Source of the DNA: Actinomycetes bacterium
GTDB lineage: Bacteria > Actinomycetota > Acidimicrobiia > Acidimicrobiales > RAAP-2
Length of the DNA stretch: 35,912 nt
NCBI GenBank assembly: GCA_021793395.1
Contig: JAJYSU010000020.1
Span: 1 to 35,912, forward strand
Direction of reading: 5' to 3'
Below are positions 1 through 8,282 of this stretch, in pieces; position 1 is the first letter of the stretch; each line of letters begins with the position of its first letter. The position numbers and the translations under genes are program-made. The notes under the pieces were generated by a model that was not told where the DNA came from, did not search any database, and worked only from the letters and a program-made list of their open reading frames with translations.

Positions 1-150
1 AAGATCGAAGAGGCGACTGATATCTGGACCGAGGGCTGGAACGAAGATCCGCAGCCATTCATCTGGAAGAAGCCGGCCGACGAGATCATCGCGAAGGTTC
101 AGCGCGGGCGATCGAAACTCGCTTCCATCAATTCACAGACGGACCACTAG
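1..150 (+). pseudogene. 3' end of an IS630-family transposase
   Basis: The window opens inside a reading frame that ends at the TAG at 148-150. Its 49 residues contain WNEDPQPFIWKKPADEII, which is the typical C-terminal block of IS630-type DDE transposases (W-N-E-x-P-x-P-F-x-W, then an acidic ADEI helix). The rest of the gene lies upstream of the window, so I cannot tell whether the element is intact. A perfect 6-bp hairpin (168-184) follows the stop and may belong to the element end. Another IS remnant lies 0.8 kb away. Confidence 0.7.
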
Positions 151-252
151 CGCCGCGTGCAGCACTGACCAAGCTCTTCTTGGTGGCGCTTCGCGCGTTT
201 CGAGCGAGAACGCAACCGAACTCCCCTCGTAACGAGCCCGCTACGTAGTGGT

Positions 253-280
253 GCGGGGCGCCGACGTTTCGCCGCCCCGC
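253..280 (-). terminator. GC-rich hairpin, possible terminator
   Basis: The arms gcggggcg (253-260) and cgccccgc (273-280) are perfect reverse complements around a 12-nt loop. The hairpin lies 20 nt past the end of the small leftward ORF at 300-368. There is no U-tract on either side, so it would be a tail-less actinobacterial-type terminator at best. Confidence 0.35.
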
Positions 281-299
281 TCCGCCACCCGTCATCCAA

Positions 300-368
300 T
301 CAGCGCACCATCAGGTAGATGATGACGACCAACAAAAGAACGATCACAGTACTCGACCGGATCTTCAC
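300..368 (-). CDS. Possible 22-residue single-pass membrane peptide
   Basis: On the minus strand a GTG at 366-368 is preceded by GGGAG with 9-nt spacing. It opens a frame reading MKIRSSTVIVLLLVVIIYLMVR and ending at TGA 300-302. The peptide is a short basic N-terminus followed by one hydrophobic helix with a basic end, which is the look of a bona fide small membrane protein. It lies between the membrane protein at 492-755, on the same strand, and a GC-rich hairpin. No family assignment is possible. Chance hydrophobic ORFs of this size occur, so I hold it loosely. Confidence 0.35.
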   Translation of the reverse strand: MKIRSSTVIVLLLVVIIYLMVR

Positions 369-491
369 GATCAGTAACTCCCGCGGGGAGCATTGGTCGT
401 TTCATCGTGGTCATCCACCCAATGAGGGAGTTCCTCGAGTCTTGCGCGCCTCACGAACTTACCAATGGTCCCTGATCGTCCGTCACGTGTG

Positions 492-755
492 TCATTTTGT
501 TTCTTCATGGACCGAACTCGTGTTCCCACTTGAATCCGTGACTTGGCGATCAATCGAGTGTCGATTCGTCCCAATCGAACCACGGGAGACGCCGAACACC
601 ACCGCCGAAACCACGAAGCCACACGCCCCAACAATCATGAGTATCACTCCGATTGTTGAGAAACGAAAACCATGACCCTGATAGGTGATGGCCCAATACA
701 TAATCGCTCCCACAGCGGCCGCGATAAAACTAAAAACCATTCCTGGAAGTCCCAT
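492..755 (-). CDS. Small two-TM actinobacterial membrane protein (DUF6458-like)
   Basis: This is an 87-residue protein. Residues 1-23 (MGLPGMVFSFIAAAVGAIMY onward) and about 32-56 (FSTIGVILMIVGACGFVVSA onward) are hydrophobic helices. They are followed by a polar tail with RGSIGTNRHSIDRQ. The motif of a first helix, a short loop, then STVG-x-ILMI-VG resembles the small actinobacterial membrane proteins grouped as DUF6458; I recognise the pattern but cannot confirm the family. The ATG at 753-755 is preceded by a purine-rich AGAGAAAG. A perfect 8-bp inverted repeat lies 20-40 nt upstream. Its biochemical role is unknown. Confidence 0.6.
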   Translation of the reverse strand: MGLPGMVFSFIAAAVGAIMYWAITYQGHGFRFSTIGVILMIVGACGFVVSAVVFGVSRGSIGTNRHSIDRQVTDSSGNTSSVHEETK

Positions 756-775
756 ATCAACTACTTTCTCTTTTT

Positions 776-794
776 ACTCAACAAAATGTTGAGT
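776..794. promoter_or_regulatory. Perfect 8-bp inverted repeat upstream of the small membrane protein
   Basis: The arms ACTCAACA (776-783) and TGTTGAGT (787-794) are separated by three bases. The repeat lies 20 nt upstream of the leftward start at 755, where either an operator or a leader hairpin would sit. It is AT-rich compared with its surroundings. Which role applies cannot be decided from sequence. Confidence 0.35.
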
Positions 795-971
795 GCACAA
801 GAAGCAAAGTCCGGACTTCCTGTACCTGACTGTACCACTGAATTGTGAGATATGTAGGAAAGTTGTGTTTGCGACCCTGAGTTGAGGAGTTCCGCTGGTC
901 TCGTTAGGTGGGCCGGGTTCCGTGTTGAAATGTCATTTGACTAATCAACCTCAACAAGGAGACCCAAATTC

Positions 972-1543
972 ATGACGATGCTATCCGCTGATTTCTCGAC
1001 GTCCGCCGAGACGCCCGCGAGCCGAGAAGTTCCGACCCCATCACCGAACTGCTGCGCGGCCACGCGAAACAGCTCATCGCCGTGGCCCTCGAGACCGATG
1101 TGCAATTGGTGCTGAACCAACTACGCGGGGACGGTCGCGACGTCGTGCGCAACGGTTACCTGCCCGAACGTCTGGTCACCACCGTCGTCGGTGACGTGGC
1201 GGTCGAGGTCCCGCGGATCCGCTCGCGCGACGGCGAGGTCGTGAACTTCGCCTCCTCGATGATCCCGCGCTACCTGCGCCGCTCACAGTCGATCTCGGCC
1301 TGGGCCGCCTACGCTTGTTGCCTAAAGGGCAGCGCCGAGCGCCACGTGGCCAGTGTGCTCGAGGTCGTTCTCGACGAGGGAGAGAAGAATCTCGCCCCCT
1401 CGGCGCTCAGCGAACTGACGAAGTCATGGTCGCACCTAATTCGCGGAAGTCCTCCGGGAGCGGCACTTCGGACTGGCCTTTCGCCGATTGTTCCGCGTGG
1501 ATCCGTTCTTCACACTAGGCGAGAAGGGACAGATATCGGCTAG
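972..1543 (+). pseudogene. IS256-family (mutator) transposase remnant
   Basis: An ATG at 972 with an AAGGAG site upstream begins a transposase-like N-terminus (MTMLSADFSTSA). The homologous frame then jumps by one frame before about 1030 and continues as SDPITELLRGHAKQLIAVAL, VVRNGYLPERLVTT, VPRIRSRDGEVVNF and IPRYLRRSQSISAW. This is the conserved N-terminal third of IS256/mutator transposases (R-N-G-Y-xP-R, V-P-R-x-R, P-xY-x-R-R). After about 1435 (SALSELTKSW) the similarity stops and the frame runs out at 1543. The catalytic DDE domain is missing altogether, so this is a dead fragment. The 90 nt to the helicase stop at 1633 hold nothing I recognise and may be the eroded element end. Confidence 0.8.
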
Positions 1544-1632
1544 CGCGACCTGTGTGGCGGAGCCAACTCCACCGGGAAAAATGTCTCGACACCAACCTCT
1601 GTGGTTCGCCCGGCCGAGTCACGTCCCGGATC

Positions 1633-4542
1633 TCAGTCTCCATTCAACTCATCAATGACCACGAGGATCTGATCCCCGTACCGATCCACCTTCGCCGGCC
1701 CGATACCGCTGATCGTCAGCAACGCATCGAGAGTGCGCGGACGAACCCGACAGATCTGTTCGAGTGTGCGATCGTGGAAGATCACGTAGGCGGGAACTCC
1801 ATCCGCCTTCGCCTGTTCCCGGCGCCACCCTTTGAGAGCATCGAAAAGTGTGGCGTCGATCTCTCCGAACGAATCCATCGCGCGAGTGGATCGAGACGTC
1901 GGTGCCACCAGGGTCTTCTTCTCTCCGTCGACAGTGAACGTCCAGCCGAAGGGAAGCGTGGTTGGTCGAGAATCACCCGTCGTGACCACGACGCCATCGA
2001 CCTCGACGCTACGAACCGTGAAGTCGTAGCCGCCCCACGTGAACGTCATACCCACCCGTGCCGGCACCGGATTGGGTCCACTCGTCGTTCGGGGGACACG
2101 CGACTGACCCGTGCGGTACGTCGCGTCCCGAGGAGCCGAGGTGCGCTGGCCCGCCCGAGACGAAGGGAAGGGTTGACTCAACTCACTCAGGAACATCGAC
2201 GGTGATCCGCGGTCCGCGGTGATGAGGAGTGATGTCGTACAGCGAGTGATCGCAACGTGGAACACCCGACGTTCTTCGTCGTAGTCAACGCTTAATCGGT
2301 GAGGGAAGACCCCGGCGCTCGCGTCGTAGACGATGACGTGGGGCCACTCGAGTCCCTTGACGCGGTGCACCGTAGCCAGCGTGACGCCGTGCTCATCGAA
2401 AGGGATAGCCAGCATCCGATGGAGCCAACCGTCGAACGTCGTCGGGTCGTCGTGCAGGCGGGCGAGATCCGCGAGGCTACGAAGTCCGTCCGACACTGAA
2501 GCGCTGTTGCGCCCCTGATGCGAACCGTCAAGAGTCGACAACGCCTGATCAAGACCAATGACACGCCGAATGTGCTCGATCACCGAGGACGACGTAGCGG
2601 CAGCCGCGAACGCCGTAGCGCACTGAAGATCATCGACGAAACTCTGGATCTTCAGGGCGTCCTTCGCGCCCACGCGCTTAGTTACCCGTTCGAGTCCCTC
2701 CAGCGAGCGCTGCTCGCCCATCCAGTCACGAACCTTCGGCGAGATTCCCCGTCCCGGACGTCGCGCAGCCATATCGATGTCACCACCCGACAGGTGACTC
2801 GGATCGACCACGAGTCGAAACCACGCCAGCGCGGACGCGACGGCCGAGTTTCGCACGAAACTTCCGTCGTCTCGGCTGTCGACCGGAATACCCGCCGCGA
2901 CGAGAGCAACCCGGATGGGTACGAGATTCACGTTGACCCGAGAGAGGACCGCAATACTCTCGGCGGATGACCCCCCCGCCATCAACGCGCGAACGTGGTC
3001 GAGAACGGTGTCGACCTGGTCGTCGATCCTGGTGACCACGAACGACTGCGACTCGCGCACGTTCGACGGCCCCGGACGGATCTCCTTAGGTACCCGGATG
3101 ACGTTGCGTGACAAAAGGTTGGTGGCCGCGGTCACCACGGGTTCCGGGCAGCGATAGTTGATTTCGAGCGCGTGATGTGCCGCCCCGGGGACGTGATCCT
3201 CGAACTGCACCAGCCATACCGGCGAAGCACCCGAGTAGCCGTAGATCGTCTGATCGTCGTCGCCCACGGCGAAGATCGCAAGTTGGGGGCCCGCCAGGAG
3301 GCGAAGCAACAACATGTGAGCGGGCGTCAGGTCCTGGAACTCGTCAACGAGCAGAATCTCTCCCCGCCGCTCGGCGCTCACGCGGGCCGAAGGATAGCGA
3401 AGGAGAACCTCGACGGCGAGGTAGATCTGCTCGTCGAAGTCAACCAGGTGGTGCTCAGCGAGATGCTGACGGTAGAGGGGGAAGACGTCCGCGAAACCCT
3501 CGATGTCACCGCCGTACTCGGCCTCCACCCCCGTGGGCGACTCGAGACCCAGGCGAACTTGACTCAGTGCGTCGATCCACGCGGCGGCTGGATCGGTGTT
3601 CGCCACGCGCGGAAACTTCACGTACTGGTCGAGGATGGCGCGCACGTCGTGCTCGGCAATCGTGCGCACGATGGTGCCGCGTCCCTCGAAACCCTTCGTC
3701 CCATTGAGGATCGACAATGCCACGGCGTTCAGCGTCTGAATACGAAGTCCCGGGATATCGCGAGTTCGGTCGCGCATCTCTTCCTGCGCTCGCTTATTGA
3801 AGGCGACCAGTGTGACGGCATCGCGGGGAACGCCCGCCGCCAGTAGGTGTCGGGCCCGCTCGACGAGGACCCTGGTCTTTCCCGAACCCGCCGGCGCGAT
3901 GATTCGCGCCCGAACCGAGGGCTCGCTGACCGCGCTCAGTTGGTCGGGTGCGAGTGCGGCAACGGGCGACTGAGGCGAGATCGGCACGAGCAGACCCCGA
4001 GTGAGTGAGATACGCGGCACGACAACGACGTCTCCGAAGGTGGCCTTCGTCGTCGGCCACAAGTGAAGTGGCCCTCCGTCGCACCAGGCACGTCGCCCGT
4101 CCGGCAGCGTGACGTCCGCCTGCAGTGACTCATCAGGAACCGCTCCCGCCTCGACGGCGATCACCCTCAAGGGCCAGACGGGATTCTCCGGGTCTCGCGC
4201 GTCAATTGAGTTCGCACGGACCAGACGCCAGATGGCCTCGGCAACGAAGTCGAAGTTCACGCCACGCTCCCAGATCGGGCCCTCCTCGACTCCCCAGCCT
4301 GGAGTGACGAGCGACGGGTCCACCTCGTAGACGACTCGGGATCGAGAGAAAAATGCGCGGCGAACCCCCTGCAGTGTGGCTCCATCGGTCAGGGCATGAC
4401 TGTCCAACGACATGCGAGCTGCGTTCGCCCACGGCGAAGGGGTAGCGGTGCCTCGCGTAAGGAGTAGCGATCGGCCGAGTTCGTCGGGCCCGGCGAGGAC
4501 GGCCCACTCGGACGTGTGTCGCACCGCCATCGATCCCGTCAT
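1633..4542 (-). CDS. UvrD/PcrA-like SF1A DNA helicase with C-terminal HRDC domain
   Basis: This is an ATP-dependent 3'-5' DNA helicase of superfamily 1A, probably in DNA repair. Motifs in order are: Walker A APAGSGKTR (about 3870-3900), Walker B LLVDEFQDL (about 3330), motif III VGDDDQTIYGYSGAS, motif IV INYRCP, motif V TVHRVKGLEWPHVIVYD (about 2350) and motif VI FHVAITRC. The last 70 residues (LEQICRVRPRTLDALLTISG region) form an HRDC domain, as in UvrD2-type proteins. About 215 residues precede Walker A, including LAGPDELGRSLLLTRG and LPDGRRAWCDGG; this extension is shared by a long actinobacterial helicase group. The frame stays open to an ATG at 4806, but those 88 extra residues are Arg/Ser-rich and unlike the rest, so I chose the ATG at 4540-4542. 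It has no clear ribosome site, so the start is uncertain. Confidence 0.85.
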   Translation of the reverse strand: MTGSMAVRHTSEWAVLAGPDELGRSLLLTRGTATPSPWANAARMSLDSHALTDGATLQGVRRAFFSRSRVVYEVDPSLVTPGWGVEEGPIWERGVNFDFVAEAIWRLVRANSIDARDPENPVWPLRVIAVEAGAVPDESLQADVTLPDGRRAWCDGGPLHLWPTTKATFGDVVVVPRISLTRGLLVPISPQSPVAALAPDQLSAVSEPSVRARIIAPAGSGKTRVLVERARHLLAAGVPRDAVTLVAFNKRAQEEMRDRTRDIPGLRIQTLNAVALSILNGTKGFEGRGTIVRTIAEHDVRAILDQYVKFPRVANTDPAAAWIDALSQVRLGLESPTGVEAEYGGDIEGFADVFPLYRQHLAEHHLVDFDEQIYLAVEVLLRYPSARVSAERRGEILLVDEFQDLTPAHMLLLRLLAGPQLAIFAVGDDDQTIYGYSGASPVWLVQFEDHVPGAAHHALEINYRCPEPVVTAATNLLSRNVIRVPKEIRPGPSNVRESQSFVVTRIDDQVDTVLDHVRALMAGGSSAESIAVLSRVNVNLVPIRVALVAAGIPVDSRDDGSFVRNSAVASALAWFRLVVDPSHLSGGDIDMAARRPGRGISPKVRDWMGEQRSLEGLERVTKRVGAKDALKIQSFVDDLQCATAFAAAATSSSVIEHIRRVIGLDQALSTLDGSHQGRNSASVSDGLRSLADLARLHDDPTTFDGWLHRMLAIPFDEHGVTLATVHRVKGLEWPHVIVYDASAGVFPHRLSVDYDEERRVFHVAITRCTTSLLITADRGSPSMFLSELSQPFPSSRAGQRTSAPRDATYRTGQSRVPRTTSGPNPVPARVGMTFTWGGYDFTVRSVEVDGVVVTTGDSRPTTLPFGWTFTVDGEKKTLVAPTSRSTRAMDSFGEIDATLFDALKGWRREQAKADGVPAYVIFHDRTLEQICRVRPRTLDALLTISGIGPAKVDRYGDQILVVIDELNGD

Positions 4543-4806
4543 CGCACCATCTTGGTCCACCACCGTGACAGACGACCCTCGGCGCGACGATGACCTGGAG
4601 GCCACGGCAAGGACCTCACGACGAGCAACACTCGGCTCTGTCGACGACGACGTCGCCTCACGCCCGGAACACCACCCCCGGCTCGTACGCGAGCGGAGCG
4701 CCGGCTCGAAGAGTCCTCGCGATCCACAACCCCTATCCACCGTCACGGTCGTGGGCACGTCGCCGACGTCAGCGTGAACCGCGCCCCTCGCATCCTGGTG
4801 AGGCAT

Positions 4807-5425
4807 AACGTCCTACGGTGCGTGTCCGCTCGCGATGTAGCGACGAGAGACGTGGAGTAGTGCGTACGACGAATAGTGACTCTCCTGCACGATTCGTGCA
4901 CCGTGGTGACGTCCAACGTCGCTACTGGTAGGGGTTTGGTCGCGACCAGCTCGAAATTCGCGTGCACGCTGTGAGAGCCGCGACGTCGCTGGCGCGTCGT
5001 CGCGTACTACGGTACGCGGCACGAGGTCGAGACCAACCCACGTGCCCTCCCTCGCCCTGACGTTACGCGCCGACGCGAACGAGGGTCTCGCCACTGAACT
5101 GCGTGGGGCGGGGCGAGACCGCGTACTCGATTCCTTCGGATTCGATGTCCCGATAACGCCATCGACGCCTCGTCACTCGGCTCACCTGAGCACGACGTTA
5201 ATCAACGTCGCGGCGAGGCACGAGACGAGACTCCTGATGACGTCACTCTTTTGACCACGACGTCGACACCATTTCGACTATGACGAACGTGACCGTGCGG
5301 GTTGCGTGAGACGTCCTCGATCCTGACGTGAAGGGCGGCTAAGAACTTGGCAAATTTTGTCGAGAGTCCCAAGGTGCCTGACTAGTCTCACCTCACTGGC
5401 ACGCACGCGCTAGAGCGGAGGATTC
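4807..5425. other. Intergenic stretch with no recognisable gene
   Basis: About 620 nt lie between the open helicase frame and the ferric-reductase-like gene. Short ORFs on both strands are Arg/Ser/Thr-rich and match nothing. Near its right end TAGTCT (5383-5388) fits a TANNNT -10 box about 40 nt upstream of the operon start, with AT-rich sequence (caaattttgt) at the -35 side. That is the only signal I can point to. Confidence 0.4.
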
Positions 5426-6817
5426 GTGGTTTCGCCAACCTTTTACCCTCGAGAGTTGACCTCGGGATCAACGACGCGCGCCCCGCGTGATGTCACGCCA
5501 TCGCGGCGTGGTCCCAGTGCGCCCTCCTTCTACGCAACCCTTCTCGTCGCCGGACTTGGCATGGGACTAACTCTCGGACTTCCACTCGTCGACGGAACCT
5601 GGAGCGAAGTGCACCTACAGGGCGGGGTGATGATGTTCTTGGGATCGACCACGGGACTCGTTGGCACGTATCTCGCCCTCCTCATGGTCGTCCTCGCCAG
5701 TCGCGCCCCGGCACTGGAGCGAATGCTCGGCCAGGATGGCGTCATTCACTGGCATCGCCAACTCGCCCCGTGGACGATCCTGCTCATCGCCGCTCACGCT
5801 GTTCTGTTGACCTTCGCCTACGCCGAGTCGGCGCACCAGGGAGCGTGGGCCGAATTCGGGACACTGCTTCGAACATTTCCCAATATGGTGACCGCGACCG
5901 TCGCACTGGGCATCATGCTGCTCATCGGCCTCGTTTCCATCCGCCAAATTCGTACGCGCATACCCCGCGAACGGTGGTGGCTCCTGCATCTCCTGATGTA
6001 CGCCGCGCTCATCCTCGCCTTCGCCCACGAAGTGGTGCTCGGACCGTCCTTCGTTCGCCACCCCGTTGCCCAAGTGAGTTGGACGGTGGCGTGGCTCCTC
6101 GCGGCCGCTTTGATGCTCACGTACCGCGTCGGCGTGCCTCTCTACCGCTCGTTACATCACCGCTTGCGCATCGTCGCGGTAACGCCCGAAGGTTCCGGCG
6201 TGGTGTCGATCGTCCTCGAGGGACGCGACCTTGAGCACCTCGCCATCTCCGGCGGCCAGTTCTTCGAATGGCGCATCCTGACTCCAACGATGTGGTGGCA
6301 AGCACACCCCTTTACTGTGTCGGCGCTCCCCCAGCCTCCGTACATGCGCATCACGGTTCAGGCCACCGGTAGCTTCACGCGTGCGTTGGCCCACGTCCCC
6401 GTCGGCACCTCCGTCGCGATTGAGGGACCCTACGGAGCCTTCACCGTCCACGCCCAACGTCGGCGCCACTCGCTGCTCATTGCCGGAGGAGTCGGCGTCA
6501 CGGCGGTGCGATCACTGCTCGAGGATCTTCCTCCCAAGTCCCGCCCGGTCGTCGTCTTACGCGCCACGCGCGACGACGAGTTGTTCTTGGCTGACGAGGT
6601 TGAAGAACTCGTCCGGTTTCGAAAGGGCGTCACCCACCGACTCGTCGGCAGCCGCCGCCAGGTACCAATGGAGATGATTGCTCAACTGGTGCCCGATATT
6701 GCCAAGCGTGACGTCTACGTCAGCGGCTCGGTCGAGTTCGTCCACGCCGCCATGAGTATGGCCCGCCGTGCGGGCGTCGCGCCTGACGCGCTGCACCACG
6801 AAGCGTACGCGATCTAA
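5426..6817 (+). CDS. Ferric-reductase-like transmembrane flavoprotein (FRD/NOX type)
   Basis: This is predicted to be a membrane cytochrome-b-like electron carrier that takes electrons from NAD(P)H through FAD and passes them across the membrane. The N-terminal half has about six TM segments with paired histidines suited to heme b: HWHRQ and AAHAVLL near residues 108-126, HLLMYA and AFAHE near 188-202. The C-terminal half is an FNR-type module with FAD motif HPFTVS (294-299), GPYGAF, and the nucleotide-binding loop GGVGVTAV (about 354-361). The 463-residue length is normal for the family. The GTG start at 5426 has GGAGG five bases upstream. The next gene starts 13 nt after the stop, and an FMN-binding protein and ApbE follow, which points to a dedicated electron-transfer operon. 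Confidence 0.85.
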   Translation: MVSPTFYPRELTSGSTTRAPRDVTPSRRGPSAPSFYATLLVAGLGMGLTLGLPLVDGTWSEVHLQGGVMMFLGSTTGLVGTYLALLMVVLASRAPALERMLGQDGVIHWHRQLAPWTILLIAAHAVLLTFAYAESAHQGAWAEFGTLLRTFPNMVTATVALGIMLLIGLVSIRQIRTRIPRERWWLLHLLMYAALILAFAHEVVLGPSFVRHPVAQVSWTVAWLLAAALMLTYRVGVPLYRSLHHRLRIVAVTPEGSGVVSIVLEGRDLEHLAISGGQFFEWRILTPTMWWQAHPFTVSALPQPPYMRITVQATGSFTRALAHVPVGTSVAIEGPYGAFTVHAQRRRHSLLIAGGVGVTAVRSLLEDLPPKSRPVVVLRATRDDELFLADEVEELVRFRKGVTHRLVGSRRQVPMEMIAQLVPDIAKRDVYVSGSVEFVHAAMSMARRAGVAPDALHHEAYAI

Positions 6818-6830
6818 AGGGGGCGATGAT

Positions 6831-7412
6831 ATGAAACGAGCACTCACACTCCTCGGTGCGACGGCCGCTGGATTCACGAGCATCGTGGCACTACACGGAA
6901 CCAACGGATCGAGCGGACCCCTCCTCAATGCGTCACCGGCCACCTCGTCACCGGCCACCTCGTCACCGGCCACCTCGTCACCGGCCACCTCGTCACCGGC
7001 CACCTCGTCACCGGCCACCTCGTCACCGGCCACCTCGTCACCGGCCACCTCGTCACCGGCCACGTCGTCACCCGCCACGTCGTCACCCGCCACGTCGTCA
7101 CCCGTCACCTCGGGCAGCAGTCCGACGTCGGGGGGCGCCACCGCAGTGGGCCAAACGGAGAACTACGGCTACGGCACGATGTCGGTCAAAGTAACCGTGG
7201 CACAGAATCACATCGTGAACGTGAAGGTAAACTCTCTCACCACGCTCGAGTCGTACTCCCAACAACTCGCGCAGTACGCGGTCCCCATCTTGAAGGCCGA
7301 GGTTCTGAAGGCGCAGGGAACCCGTATCAGCGCTCTCACCGGCGCCACCTACACCAGTGAGGCGTACGCCTACTCCATCCAGAGCGCACTCGACAAACTG
7401 CACTTCAAGTGA
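6831..7412 (+). CDS. Membrane-anchored FMN-binding-domain protein with SPATS repeat stalk
   Basis: This is predicted to be an extracytoplasmic carrier of covalently bound FMN. Residues 1-22 form an uncleaved anchor or signal segment (no lipobox cysteine). Residues 35-94 are twelve copies of a Ser-Pro-Ala-Thr-Ser pentapeptide, and residues about 107-193 are an FMN_bind domain (YGTMSVKVTV, HIVNVKV, ISALTGATYTSEAY). The TGATYTS sequence at 170-176 matches the ApbE flavinylation signature, so Thr175 is the expected FMN-phosphoester site. The start ATG at 6831 has AAGGGGG seven bases upstream; an in-frame start further 5' would overlap the reductase gene and lacks support. It lies between its likely electron donor and its likely flavin transferase. 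Confidence 0.85.
   Translation: MKRALTLLGATAAGFTSIVALHGTNGSSGPLLNASPATSSPATSSPATSSPATSSPATSSPATSSPATSSPATSSPATSSPATSSPATSSPVTSGSSPTSGGATAVGQTENYGYGTMSVKVTVAQNHIVNVKVNSLTTLESYSQQLAQYAVPILKAEVLKAQGTRISALTGATYTSEAYAYSIQSALDKLHFK
6933..7112 (+). repeat. 12 x 15-bp in-frame tandem repeat (SPATS stalk)
   Basis: The unit tcaccggccacctcg is repeated without gaps. Units 1-8 (6933-7052) are identical at the DNA level. Units 9-12 differ by synonymous changes (ccc for ccg, acg for acc), and the last has Val for Ala. The 15-bp unit keeps the frame whatever the copy number. It encodes a Pro/Thr/Ser spacer that would hold the FMN domain away from the membrane. Confidence 0.95.
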
Positions 7413-8185
7413 TCACCCGTGCCGAGCCGGTCATGGGAACGGTGGTGTCGTTCCTCGTCGATCCCGGCACCCTTTCCGACGCGGCCGCCGATCGACTGAT
7501 CGACGACGCCTGCGCCGAGCTGCACGACGTCGACGAACGATTCAGCACCTGGAAGCCCGAGAGCGAGTTGTCACGGTGGCGCCGCGGAGACGTCGCGGTA
7601 CCGTCGTCGCTAATGAGTGAGGTACTCGGCCTGTCGCACGCTGCGCAGCGAATGACCAAGGGTTTCTTCGACCCGTGGTCTCTGCCGGGCGGGTTCGATC
7701 CCACGGGTCTCGTCAAGGGATGGGCGGCGGAGCGGGCGCTCGCGATCCTCGCCCGCGGCGGACTGTCCACCGCCCTCGTCAACGCCGGCGGCGACGTCTG
7801 CGTGCTGCCCGGCAGTGCGTTCGACGTGGGCGTTCAGCACCCTGATGACCCCGACGCACTATGCGGTGTGGTACGCGTCACCTCCGCGATCGCGACATCG
7901 GGCGTCTACGCGCGTGGCGATCATCTCGTCAATCCCCTGGGCGGGGACATCGCGGCGGTGTCGGCCACGGTGGTGGGGGGTCGACTCACCGACGCGGACG
8001 TCTTCGCGACCGCCCTGGCCGTTGGCGGGGCGCCGGTTCTCTACTTGCTCGAGCAGCGCCGAGGCGTCGAAGGCTTCTTCATCACGCCCGACGGCACCCT
8101 CTACCAGACGTCGGGGATGACCTTCGCGCACGCGGCGACCAACGAGGGAGAGTCGGGCGCGCGCCGTTCCAGCCCTACACTCTGA
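7409..8185 (+). CDS. apbE: ApbE family FAD:protein FMN transferase
   Basis: ApbE enzymes cut FAD and attach FMN to a Thr/Ser of target proteins in the periplasm or at the cell surface. The 258-residue protein shows the family order: RAEPVMGTVVSF at the N-terminus, FDPTGLVKGWAAERAL, NAGGDVCVLPG, IATSGVYARG, and a C-terminal DVFATALAVGG and FITPDGTLYQTSGM. The GTG start at 7409 overlaps the TGA of the FMN-binding gene (GTGA), showing translational coupling. No signal peptide precedes MGT, so export, if any, is not explained by the N-terminus. The obvious substrate is Thr175 of the upstream gene product. A 9-bp GC hairpin follows the stop. Confidence 0.9.
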   Translation: MITRAEPVMGTVVSFLVDPGTLSDAAADRLIDDACAELHDVDERFSTWKPESELSRWRRGDVAVPSSLMSEVLGLSHAAQRMTKGFFDPWSLPGGFDPTGLVKGWAAERALAILARGGLSTALVNAGGDVCVLPGSAFDVGVQHPDDPDALCGVVRVTSAIATSGVYARGDHLVNPLGGDIAAVSATVVGGRLTDADVFATALAVGGAPVLYLLEQRRGVEGFFITPDGTLYQTSGMTFAHAATNEGESGARRSSPTL

Positions 8186-8197
8186 TCGCGAGAGACA

Positions 8198-8218
8198 CGG
8201 CGCCGCGCGGCGGCGCTG
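8198..8218 (+). terminator. GC hairpin after the flavin operon
   Basis: A seven-base perfect stem (gcgccgc 8200-8206 and gcggcgc 8210-8216) has a three-base loop and extends by a wobble and one more pair. It begins 13 nt after the apbE stop. It has no U-tract, as is common for actinobacterial terminators. Confidence 0.4.
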
Positions 8219-8282
8219 ATGACACGCAGAGGGTACGAGTTGCCCGGAGAAGGGGGGTCTGCGTCGTGCGAGTGACTACCGA

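Noticed and set aside
168..184. Hairpin ACCAAG-CTCTT-CTTGGT after the IS630 remnant as a terminator
   Set aside because: Six base pairs without a U-tract; could equally be part of the element end, so not listed separately.
371..634. 87-residue minus-strand ORF overlapping the DUF6458-like gene
   Set aside because: It is Arg/Ser-rich, lacks a ribosome site, and overlaps a better-supported membrane protein in another frame.
6933..7112. Regular repeat that could be taken for a CRISPR array
   Set aside because: Units are 15 bp, directly abutting without spacers, and in frame within a coding gene.
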